Source: Chloroflexota bacterium (GTDB lineage Bacteria; Chloroflexota; Anaerolineae; Anaerolineales; UBA4823). Taken from it: a DNA stretch of 64,000 nt. The first letter of the stretch is position 1. Each line of letters begins with the position of its first letter. Positions 42,360-50,056 of this stretch are shown here, piece by piece. The notes below the pieces were generated by a model that did not search any database, was not told the origin of the DNA, and saw only the letters and a list, made by a program, of their open reading frames with translations. Where the stretch lies: positions 1 through 64,000 of the forward strand of contig JAKOUW010000233.1 in NCBI GenBank assembly GCA_029782365.1, read 5' to 3'. The position numbers and the translations under genes were made by a program.

Positions 42360-45078
42360 GGGCGCGGCCGGCGCTCCAGGCGGCTTCCAGCTCTGCTGGG
42401 GCCAGCATGCGGCGCAGGGCGGCCAGCCCCTGGTTGTACTCCTGGCGCTCGTAGGCGCGCATGGGGATGGAGATGGCGTCGCGCAGCGCCTCGGCCGCAC
42501 CAAACAGGCGGGCGGCGCGGGCGGGCTCCTCCTCAGCGAGGGCGACCAGGGCGTAACATTCCAGCAAATTGGCCACCGCGGCCAGGTAGCCGTTGCTCAG
42601 GAAAATGCGCATGACGCGGGCATAAGCGGTTTTCGCTGCCGCCAGCCGGCCTTCCAGGCGGTCCAGGTGGGCCAGCTCGCATTCGTATGCGACCAGCATG
42701 CCGCTGTGGACGCGCCGGGCGACCCGCGCGCCCTGGCTTAAGAAGCGGCGGGCGTCGGCATACGACCCCCGGCCGCGCGCCTCGGATGCCAGGCCCATGT
42801 AAATCGGCATCAGCACCGGGTGACCGGCCTGGGTGGCTTGCTGGAATAATTCCTCGCGCAGGCGGGAGGTTTCTGCCAGATCACCTCGCTCGGTTGAGCT
42901 TTGCATCAAGAAAGGGCTGGCCAGCAGCGACCAAAACTTTTCGTACCGGCTGAAAACCACCAGGGCTTCCCGGGCCAGGGGCTCGATCTTTTCCAATTCG
43001 CCTTCCATCGTCAAAATGACCGAGCGGTTGCTCAGGGCAAAGCCCAGCCAGAAATCGCTTCCCAGAGAGCGCTCCATTTCTATGGCTTCGTCGTATAACT
43101 GGCCGGCGCGCGCCGTGTCGCCGCGCGCCATGGTCAGCATGGCGGTCAGGATTTTGCCGAGGGACAGCGTGCGCAAACGCCGCTGGGGATCGCCGTCTGC
43201 GGGCAAGGCTTCCACCACCGCATAGAGCGAGGTCAGCCAGTTCAGGCTGTCGCTGAGGTTCAGGGAGGTGAAGCCCCAAAAAAAGGACAGGTTGCCCACC
43301 AGGCGCAGAGCTTCGGCCGGGCAGGTTTCCCGAGCCCATTCGGCGGCAGACTGCAGGTTATCATACTCCTCACCCAGGCGGTCGAACCAATCGAAAGCCT
43401 GGTGGGTGCACAGGGCGGGCGCGGCTGTCTCGGAGAGGCGCAAATAATACGCCAGGTGGCGGTTGCGCAGCGCTTCGCTTTCGCTGGCTTCCAACAGCCG
43501 GTCGCGAGCGTACTGCCGGATGGTTTCCAGGAAACGGTAGCGCGCCTGGCCGCGCTGTTCTTCGACCACCACCAGCGATTTGTTCACCAACTGGTCTAAC
43601 AGCTCAAGCACGTCCAGTTCGGGGAAAACCGCCTCGGCCGCCTCGAACGACCAGCCGCCGGCGAAAACGCTCAGGCCGCGCAGCAGGCGGCGCTCTGGCT
43701 CAGAGAGCAGTTCGTAGCTCCAGTCGATGGCCGCCCGCAGGGTCTGCTGGCGGGGCAGGGCGGTGCGGCTGCCGCCGGTCAGCAGGCGGAAGCGGTCCGA
43801 CAGGCGCGCCGCCACCTGTTCGACGGAAAACAGGCGTGTGCGGGCGGCCGCCAGCTCCAGCGCCAGGGGGATGCCGTCCAGCCGGCGGCAGATGTGCGCC
43901 AGCGCCGGGGCATTGGCTTCGTCCAGGGTAAACTGCGGGTTGACTGCTCGGGCTCGCTCGATGAAGAGCTGGGCGGCCTCCGATGCGACCAGGGAAGCCA
44001 GGCTGACAGCGGCGTCCTTCATCTCGTGCAGGGAAAGCGAGGGAACATGGTAAGTCACCTCGCCGGGCACACCCAGGCCCTCGCGACTGCTGGCGATGAT
44101 CTTTAGACTTGGGCAGGTGCGCAGCAATTCCCCAGCCAGTTTGGCGCAGGCGTGCACCAGGTGCTCGCAGTTGTCGAGGATCACCAGGGCCACCTTGCGC
44201 TGCAAGAAATTGTTCACCTGGCGCTCGAGCTGGGCGCCCGGCATGGAACGCAGGTCCAGGGCCGCCGCCACGGCTGCCAGCACCTGGTCTGGTTCGACCA
44301 GCGGCGCCAGCTCGACGAACCAGGCGCCGCCGGGGAAATTTGCCAGCGCCTCGGCGGCGGTTTGCAGCGCCAGGCGGGTTTTGCCCACGCCGCCGGAGCC
44401 GGTCAAGGTGAGCAGGCGGCAGCCAACTAGCAGGCCGGCCGTCTCAGCCAGCTCGCGGCCGCGCCCCACGAAGCTGGTGAGCTGCACCGGCAGGTTGTTG
44501 GGCAGGGCGTCGAGCGAGAGGATCGGCGGAAACTCTGCAGGCAGATCGGGGTGAGTGAGCTGGTAAATGTGTTCGGGGCGCACCAGGTCTTTCAGGCGGT
44601 GCTCGCCCAGGTCCAGCAGGCCGGCGCATTGCGGAAGATCATCCTGCGCCAGGCCGGCGGTGAGCGCCGAGACCAGCACCTGCCCGCCGTGACCGGCGGA
44701 CATCAGGCGCGCCGCCCGGTTGACCGCCGGTCCGTAATAATCGCCGGCGCGCCCCTCGGCTTCCCCCGTGTGCAGTCCCATGCGAGCGCGCAGCGCCTGC
44801 GGGGCGAGCTCGGGCCAGGCTTCGGCCTGCAGGGCAAGCTGGGCCGCCAGGGCGGCTGCCAGCGCCTGGGCCGGGCTGGCGAAAACGGCGTGCAGACCGT
44901 CGCCGGTGGTCTTGACCACCCACCCGTGGTTGGCTTCCACGGCCTGGCGCAGCAGGGCGTCGTGCCGCCTCAGCGCCTGACGCATGGCCGCCGGGTGCAG
45001 CTCCCACAGGCGCGTCGAGCCTTCAATATCGCTGAACAGGAATGTGACCGCGCCGCACGGCAGGGAGCTGGAGTCCAT
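42319..45078 (-). CDS. Class III nucleotide cyclase - STAND/NB-ARC-like ATPase - TPR regulatory protein
   Basis: 919 residues. The cyclase domain (about 8-190) has both metal aspartates (FLFSDIEGSTRLWE, KTTGDGLHAVF), HTGEAE and GPAVNRAARL. It is followed by an AfsR/STAND-type ATPase (about 215-500; VGRGRELAETAGLL, Walker A GSGGVGKTRLAL, Walker B VALVILDNCEHL, sensor LKIIASSREGL, GLP-like GIPLALELAAART) and a TPR-rich C-terminus to 919. The family couples ligand or partner sensing through TPRs to an ATP-driven switch. It differs from the 5355-8810 protein by lacking the zinc ribbon and by its ATPase subtype. TATAAT 7 nt before the ATG with no Shine-Dalgarno suggests a leaderless mRNA. Confidence 0.9.
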   Translation of the reverse strand: MDSSSLPCGAVTFLFSDIEGSTRLWELHPAAMRQALRRHDALLRQAVEANHGWVVKTTGDGLHAVFASPAQALAAALAAQLALQAEAWPELAPQALRARMGLHTGEAEGRAGDYYGPAVNRAARLMSAGHGGQVLVSALTAGLAQDDLPQCAGLLDLGEHRLKDLVRPEHIYQLTHPDLPAEFPPILSLDALPNNLPVQLTSFVGRGRELAETAGLLVGCRLLTLTGSGGVGKTRLALQTAAEALANFPGGAWFVELAPLVEPDQVLAAVAAALDLRSMPGAQLERQVNNFLQRKVALVILDNCEHLVHACAKLAGELLRTCPSLKIIASSREGLGVPGEVTYHVPSLSLHEMKDAAVSLASLVASEAAQLFIERARAVNPQFTLDEANAPALAHICRRLDGIPLALELAAARTRLFSVEQVAARLSDRFRLLTGGSRTALPRQQTLRAAIDWSYELLSEPERRLLRGLSVFAGGWSFEAAEAVFPELDVLELLDQLVNKSLVVVEEQRGQARYRFLETIRQYARDRLLEASESEALRNRHLAYYLRLSETAAPALCTHQAFDWFDRLGEEYDNLQSAAEWARETCPAEALRLVGNLSFFWGFTSLNLSDSLNWLTSLYAVVEALPADGDPQRRLRTLSLGKILTAMLTMARGDTARAGQLYDEAIEMERSLGSDFWLGFALSNRSVILTMEGELEKIEPLAREALVVFSRYEKFWSLLASPFLMQSSTERGDLAETSRLREELFQQATQAGHPVLMPIYMGLASEARGRGSYADARRFLSQGARVARRVHSGMLVAYECELAHLDRLEGRLAAAKTAYARVMRIFLSNGYLAAVANLLECYALVALAEEEPARAARLFGAAEALRDAISIPMRAYERQEYNQGLAALRRMLAPAELEAAWSAGRALSVEQAVEEATIW

Positions 45079-45085
45079 GCGGGTT

Positions 45086-45091
45086 ATTATA
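45086..45091 (-). promoter_or_regulatory. -10 box of leaderless promoter for the second cyclase-STAND gene
   Basis: On the minus strand TATAAT, then AACCCGC (7 nt), then ATG at 45078. Confidence 0.6.
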
Positions 45092-45159
45092 TCGGATGTC
45101 GAGTGGATTTGTCCGGATTGCTTCCCCGGGTCTTCACCCGCCTGTCAAGCCGCGCATTC

Positions 45160-47400
45160 TCAATGGAAAAGGGCGGGCAGGAACTGGCGCAGGATGATCG
45201 TTAAAACGGTGAAATCTACCCCGCTTGGCTCGTAAGACAGCTTCACGCCGCCCCAATCCAGCGCCGCGCTGGCAAAGGCGCCGCTGAGACTGGCGGCCGA
45301 CAGCACGGAGTATTGGTCGCCCACCGCTGGCAGGTAGCCGTTGCTGCGGTACAGCTCGAGCCGCCCATCGACCGCTGCCTGCCCGCTCACCACCAGCCGG
45401 CCGTAGGCGCCGCTGGACGGCGTTCCAGAGAGGCCGACCGCCAGAGCGCCTCCCGGTCCCTGGACGTAATTGCCGTTGATGGCTATGCCGTCCTCGGCAA
45501 GAGGCTGGTTCACCCCCGCCGGGCTGTTGGGCAGCACCTGGATCGCATTCTGGTTGAGTTTGCCGCCTTTATTTTGCACCCCGTTTTTCACTTTCAGCTT
45601 GCCGATCCCGGTGATCAGGCCGCCGTTCAGCACGATTTTGTTCGCCTCCAGTTCGCTCGCCTGCCCGCCCAGGCTGGTGCTCCCGCCGTTTTGCATGTAA
45701 TCGCCTGTCATAGAAAGCAATGCGCCTGTGCTGAGGGTCACGGTGCCGCTGGTCACCACGCCGCTGGTGAGCGCGGTTGTGCTGTTGGAGTCAAACAGGA
45801 TGCTTGCGGCGCTGTCCACATTCAGCGAACAATGCACTTCCGTGCTCAATCCACTGGTTGTCAGCAGGCCTTTCAGGTAGAGTCTGCCTCCCCCATTACC
45901 GCACACCAGCCAGGCCGGCCCGTTGGGAGCAATGGGCATCGAGATTAAATGGAGCGTCCCCAAAACAGTGGCGCCGTCCGGCACATATAAGTTAGCTTGC
46001 GAGCCGTAACCGGCCACACTCATGGCCACATTTGCCGGCAGCGTGCCGGAAGTCACGGTGTTCACGCCCCACAAGTCCATGCCAAATGCACCTGTCCCGA
46101 GCGTTGAAGTCGGCGGCGGCAATTGAAAAGCAATTTTTGCGCTGGTGAAGATGGGCGCGGCGAAGTCGGTCGTGCCATTCACGTACGTGAAACTGCTGCC
46201 GGTGAAGCGCATTTCCGCCGGCAGTTTAATTTTTAGATATCCCCAAACCTGGCTGAAACGGACTCCCGCTTCCACGGTAATGTTCCCAGAGGCCTGAATC
46301 CATCCTTCATTCACCACCGTGATGCTGCCGGACGGCGAGCCCACCAGCAGACTCCCGGATGGATCAATCTCCAGCGTGCCGCGGTTTTCAAAATTCGTCT
46401 GCAGGTAGGATGGGGTCATCACATCAACAATGCCGCGGTTGGTGAATTTATAGAAATCACCGCTGGCGCCCAGCCCACTGCCGGTTTGCGGTGCATTCAT
46501 CAGAAATATGTACCCATAGTTGGTGGTATCTCGCACCAAGTTAATCACTTTATCACTTGTCAGATATATATTGGATGGAATATCGCTCCCCAGATTGCCT
46601 TCGAGGAAAACTTCTCCGAATGCGTCTTTGTTGAAACTCGCTGTACCGTAGATCCTGGGTTCCCCAGGGCCTGTGGTGTGACCGCCGTTGTAATTAAAGG
46701 TGCCATGGATGGAAAGATCCTCACGTGTGTCCTTGGAAAAATAGCGGATCTCGCCGCTGTTTTGATCCAGGCGCCCATCAATTTCTATTGGGGCTCCTAC
46801 CAGGACAATCCCGTTGTTGATCACAGATGCTCCCGGCGTTCCAGTGAATAAAAAGCCTCCGAAAACATTGATTGTCCCATTATTTTTCACCACACCGGAC
46901 AATCCTTTGCGAGGCAGGGTCTGCCCGGGAGTGTTCGCGATGTATATCAGACCATTGTTGGTCAGGCCTGCCTGGTGAGACACGTTGACGCCAAGCGAAC
47001 AGCTTGTGTCTTGGGTGTCCAGCATGAGTTCTCCCGCCTTTTCAATGGTAACCTGATCGACCACATTCAAGCCGGCCTGCGAAACCTGGCTGGCGCAGGT
47101 CACCTCCAACAGGACGTGCGGTCCGATATACACCGAGTAGGCCGAATAAAGCTGAGTTATCATGATTTGGGTCGCGTTGGTTGGGTCGAGGCAGACATGG
47201 GTAGAGGCAATCGGCACACTGCCCGTCGACCAGGCGCTGGCCTCCGACCAATCGCCGTCGCCGGCTTTCACCCAGGTCGCATCCCCTGCCTGGCAGTTCG
47301 AGGCCGCCGCGGCGGGCGGGGGGGTCGCCAGGGCCAGGAACAGCACCAAAACAATGAATATCCTCTCCAGCAGCCGGCGCAACGGCGGATTGGTTTTCAT
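45160..47400 (-). CDS. Secreted beta-helix protein with autotransporter-passenger-like repeats and F-L-P tail
   Basis: 746 residues from the ATG at 47400, preceded by GAGGAAGG; an in-frame ATG six codons upstream would place that site inside the gene. The signal peptide spans about 1-35 (ends AAAAS). The mature protein opens with the W-x-x-G-D-G-x-W-S-E-A-S-A-W motif of passenger-type beta-helices, has repeated NNGxI/NxGxI turns, and closes with a GRLVVSGQAAVDGRLELY...VGDQYSVLSA region like the end of autotransporter passengers. There is no outer-membrane beta-barrel; instead it ends ILRQFLPALFH, the tail motif shared with other exported proteins here. A surface or matrix role is inferred. 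Confidence 0.8.
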   Translation of the reverse strand: MKTNPPLRRLLERIFIVLVLFLALATPPPAAAASNCQAGDATWVKAGDGDWSEASAWSTGSVPIASTHVCLDPTNATQIMITQLYSAYSVYIGPHVLLEVTCASQVSQAGLNVVDQVTIEKAGELMLDTQDTSCSLGVNVSHQAGLTNNGLIYIANTPGQTLPRKGLSGVVKNNGTINVFGGFLFTGTPGASVINNGIVLVGAPIEIDGRLDQNSGEIRYFSKDTREDLSIHGTFNYNGGHTTGPGEPRIYGTASFNKDAFGEVFLEGNLGSDIPSNIYLTSDKVINLVRDTTNYGYIFLMNAPQTGSGLGASGDFYKFTNRGIVDVMTPSYLQTNFENRGTLEIDPSGSLLVGSPSGSITVVNEGWIQASGNITVEAGVRFSQVWGYLKIKLPAEMRFTGSSFTYVNGTTDFAAPIFTSAKIAFQLPPPTSTLGTGAFGMDLWGVNTVTSGTLPANVAMSVAGYGSQANLYVPDGATVLGTLHLISMPIAPNGPAWLVCGNGGGRLYLKGLLTTSGLSTEVHCSLNVDSAASILFDSNSTTALTSGVVTSGTVTLSTGALLSMTGDYMQNGGSTSLGGQASELEANKIVLNGGLITGIGKLKVKNGVQNKGGKLNQNAIQVLPNSPAGVNQPLAEDGIAINGNYVQGPGGALAVGLSGTPSSGAYGRLVVSGQAAVDGRLELYRSNGYLPAVGDQYSVLSAASLSGAFASAALDWGGVKLSYEPSGVDFTVLTIILRQFLPALFH

Positions 47401-47553
47401 ATGGCCTTCCTCAAGCAAATCGCCCGCAAAAGAGTGCGATGCGAGCGATCATGACCAGCGAATTTCGTCCGGGTAAATATATTATTTATTATCTATTTTG
47501 TAGTAATTGAATTATAGGCATGGCCTACCGGGCTGTCAAGATCATTCATTTGC

Positions 47554-49242
47554 TCAATCCACCCGCAATACTTCGCGGCGAATTTCGCCGTTCTCCACCC
47601 ACCAGATCTCGCCGGCGAAGCGCTCGATGAAATAGCGGTCGTGTACCACCGCCAGCACCGCGCCGGGGAAAGCCTGCAGGGCGGCCTCGAACTGCACCCG
47701 GCTGGGGATGTCCAGGTGGTTGACCGGCTCGTCGAGCAGTAACAGGTTGCAGCCCTGCGCCACCAGCCGCGCCAGCTCCAGACGGGCGCGCTGACCGAAG
47801 CTGAGGGCGGCGTTGGGCTTGAGCGCCTCGTCGCCGGTCAGCAGGAACTGCGCCAGGAAACTGCGCACACGCGTCTCGTTCGCCAGATAAAGCAGCAGGG
47901 TTTCCAGCGGGCTGAGCGCGCCGTCCAGGTTGGATTGGTCCTGGCTCATCAAACCCAGGCGGGCGGCAGGGCCCAGCGTGCGCCGGCCCGCCAGCAGGGG
48001 AATCTGCCCGGCCAGGCTGCGCAGCAGGGTGGTCTTGCCGCTGCCGTTCGGCCCGCTGATGGCGATGCGCAGGGGCTGACCGCCGGCTGGCTCGTAAACG
48101 CTTAAATTCACCCCCGCCAGCAGGGGCAGCTCGGGATCGTAACCCAGGCTGGCATCCTCCAGGCGCAGCGCCAGGCTTCCGGCGCGTCCCTGAGGCTCAA
48201 AGGCCAGGCGCAGGCTGCGGCGCGCCTGCCAGCTCTCCTGCGGGCGCTCGACGCGCTCATCCGATTCGACATAGCGCTCCAGGCGGGTTTCACGCGCCTT
48301 GGCCTTGGCGGCCACTTTCTTGGCGATACCCTGCTGGTACGACTTGAACCCTTTGCGTTTCATGTCCGGTCCGCCGATGCGGATGCTGGAAGCCTGGCGC
48401 TCGGTGTAGCGCGCCTGCTCCTTGGTGCGGGCGATATCTGCCTGCAGGCGTTGAATCTCTTGCTGCTGATCGCGGAAAGCGCCCCACTGCTTTTCAATCT
48501 CCGCCTGGCGCTGGGCCAGGTAGGCGGAATAATTGCCGCTGTAGGCGTGCAGGCTGGCCTCGCGCTTGGGGTCCATCTCCAAAACGCCGGTCACGTTGTG
48601 GTCGAGGAAGGTGCGGTCGTGCGAGACGATCAGCATGGCGCACGGGCTGGCGGCCAGCCAGCCCTCCAGCCACTCCAGCATGGCGATATCCAGGTGGTTG
48701 GTGGGCTCGTCCAACAGCAAGATATCGGGTTCGCCGAGCAGCAGGCGGGCCAGCGCCAGGCGCATCTGCTGGCCGCCGCTCAGCAGACGCAGGGGCAGGT
48801 TGGGGTCCAGGCGATCCAGGCCGAATCCCCCCAGCAGGCGGGCGCGCCGGCCGTCATCGGCGGCGGCCGCCTGGCGCGCCAGGGAATCGTAGCGCTGCAG
48901 GAGATTCCCATCCTGCGGGGCTTCAGCCAGCGCAGCCGCGCAGGTTTCCAGCTCTGTATACAGCGCCTCGGCCGATGGTAGCTGGCGCAAGCTCTCGCCC
49001 AGCGTCAGCACGGGGTCGGGTTTCTCGCCCTGCGGCAAATAGCCCAGCCGCAGATGGAGAGCGCGCTGCACATGCCCGCTGCTGGGCGCCTCTATTCCAG
49101 CCAGGATGCGCAGCAGGGTGGTTTTGCCGCAGCCGTTCGGCCCGACCAGACCCAAACGCTCGCCCGGGTTCAGGCTGAAGGTGACATTCTGAAAGACAAC
49201 TTGTGAATCGAAAACTTTACTTAAACGATGCGCAGTAAGCAT
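47554..49242 (-). CDS. ABC-F family ATPase
   Basis: 562 residues from ATG 49242 (GAGGA upstream). It has two ABC domains on one chain without membrane segments: Walker A GPNGCGKTTLL (about 37) and GPNGSGKTTLL (about 395), signatures LSGGQQMRLAL and LSFGQRARLEL, and Walker B LLLDEPTNHLD and LLLDEPVNHLD. A charged helical linker (about 240-320; EKQWGAFRDQQQEIQRLQ) corresponds to the ABC-F interdomain arm that reaches into the ribosome. Members either modulate translation (EttA/Uup types) or protect ribosomes from antibiotics; the subgroup is not decidable here. A hairpin in the leader could be an attenuator. Confidence 0.9.
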   Translation of the reverse strand: MLTAHRLSKVFDSQVVFQNVTFSLNPGERLGLVGPNGCGKTTLLRILAGIEAPSSGHVQRALHLRLGYLPQGEKPDPVLTLGESLRQLPSAEALYTELETCAAALAEAPQDGNLLQRYDSLARQAAAADDGRRARLLGGFGLDRLDPNLPLRLLSGGQQMRLALARLLLGEPDILLLDEPTNHLDIAMLEWLEGWLAASPCAMLIVSHDRTFLDHNVTGVLEMDPKREASLHAYSGNYSAYLAQRQAEIEKQWGAFRDQQQEIQRLQADIARTKEQARYTERQASSIRIGGPDMKRKGFKSYQQGIAKKVAAKAKARETRLERYVESDERVERPQESWQARRSLRLAFEPQGRAGSLALRLEDASLGYDPELPLLAGVNLSVYEPAGGQPLRIAISGPNGSGKTTLLRSLAGQIPLLAGRRTLGPAARLGLMSQDQSNLDGALSPLETLLLYLANETRVRSFLAQFLLTGDEALKPNAALSFGQRARLELARLVAQGCNLLLLDEPVNHLDIPSRVQFEAALQAFPGAVLAVVHDRYFIERFAGEIWWVENGEIRREVLRVD

Positions 49243-49286
49243 ACAATCCTCGGTTTGGTTGTGACCGGGCGGACCGGTGGAACCGC

Positions 49287-49317
49287 AAAAGCCGCGGCGC
49301 ACGGCCGGGCGGCTTTT
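49287..49317 (-). promoter_or_regulatory. Leader hairpin upstream of the ABC-F gene, possible attenuator
   Basis: AAAAGCCGC (49287-49295) and GCGGCTTTT (49309-49317) form a 9-bp inverted repeat. On the minus strand the 3' arm ends in TTTT, about 45 nt before the ABC-F start. Attenuator leaders are common for antibiotic-protection ABC-F genes. The T-run is short, so this is tentative. Confidence 0.35.
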
Positions 49318-49476
49318 GTTGCAGGCGCAGGGCCTGGTTTCAGGCTCTCGCTCTGCGAGGACGGGATTGGCTTACTGCATGTCTATCACAGGTCTCTCTT
49401 TTCTTTCGCTCTGAGTATAACAAGGATTGGGGCCGGGGTCAATTGAAAAATATACACTCCTCTAATATTTTTCCAA

Positions 49477-49504
49477 TTCACTTCTTACGGAGCCTGTCTA
49501 CAAT
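49477..49504 (+). promoter_or_regulatory. Putative promoter of the hsp20 gene
   Basis: TTCACT (49477-49482), a 16-bp spacer and TACAAT (49499-49504). The leader carries AAAGGAGG (49521-49528) 5 nt before the ATG. No CIRCE element is seen. Confidence 0.4.
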
Positions 49505-49533
49505 CCAGACAAACGAATCAAAAGGAGGTTTGT

Positions 49534-50055
49534 ATGTCACGTCTTGTCGTTTACCGACCTGAAAGCGATCGGCTGGATATCCAACCCTCTCGGGATTGGA
49601 TGCCATCGATCACCGATCTGCTCTGGCAGCCGCTGGGGCTGGCCGATTGGGATTTGTTTGCCGGCGACAACCTGCAGGTGGATCTCTATGAAACCAACCA
49701 GGATCTGGTGGTGAAAGCCTCTCTGCCTGGCGTTGATTTGGACGATGTCAGCATTGAAGAACAGCAGGGAATGCTGACGATCAAAGCAGTCACCCAGTTC
49801 GACAAAGAAGACAACTCGGAAGGTTGGTTGCTGCACGAACGCCGCTGGGGCGCCTGGCAGCGCAGCCTGCGCCTGCCGGTCGATGTGAAGAGCGAGAAAG
49901 CCAAAGCCGAGCTGGTGAACGGCGTGCTGACCATCACTCTGCCCAAAGCCAACCCGGAACAGACCATGGTCAACCGCATCAAGGTCAACCTGCCGAAGAT
50001 CAGCCTGCCCAGGATCGCCGGCAAAGAGAACAAGATCAAGATCCAGCAGAAATAA
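49534..50055 (+). CDS. hsp20: Hsp20/alpha-crystallin small heat-shock protein
   Basis: 173 residues with a strong AAAGGAGG. The alpha-crystallin domain spans about 45-140: NLQVDLYETNQDLVVKASLPGV, the conserved VDLDDVSIEEQQGMLTIKA strands, and the hallmark A-x-x-x-n-G-V-L-T-I-T-L-P-K (about 126-139). The C-terminal tail is Lys/Ile-rich and contains IxI-like KIKI for oligomer docking. It is an ATP-independent holdase chaperone in the cytoplasm. It converges with the UvrA-like gene with one base between their stop codons. Confidence 0.95.
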   Translation: MSRLVVYRPESDRLDIQPSRDWMPSITDLLWQPLGLADWDLFAGDNLQVDLYETNQDLVVKASLPGVDLDDVSIEEQQGMLTIKAVTQFDKEDNSEGWLLHERRWGAWQRSLRLPVDVKSEKAKAELVNGVLTITLPKANPEQTMVNRIKVNLPKISLPRIAGKENKIKIQQK

Positions 50056-50056
50056 G

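Noticed and set aside
42319..45078. Antiphage operon combining the STAND ATPase and the PRTase fusion
   Set aside because: The two genes are convergent and each has its own promoter-like -10, so they are not an operon; AfsR-type cyclase proteins are common regulators in this phylum.
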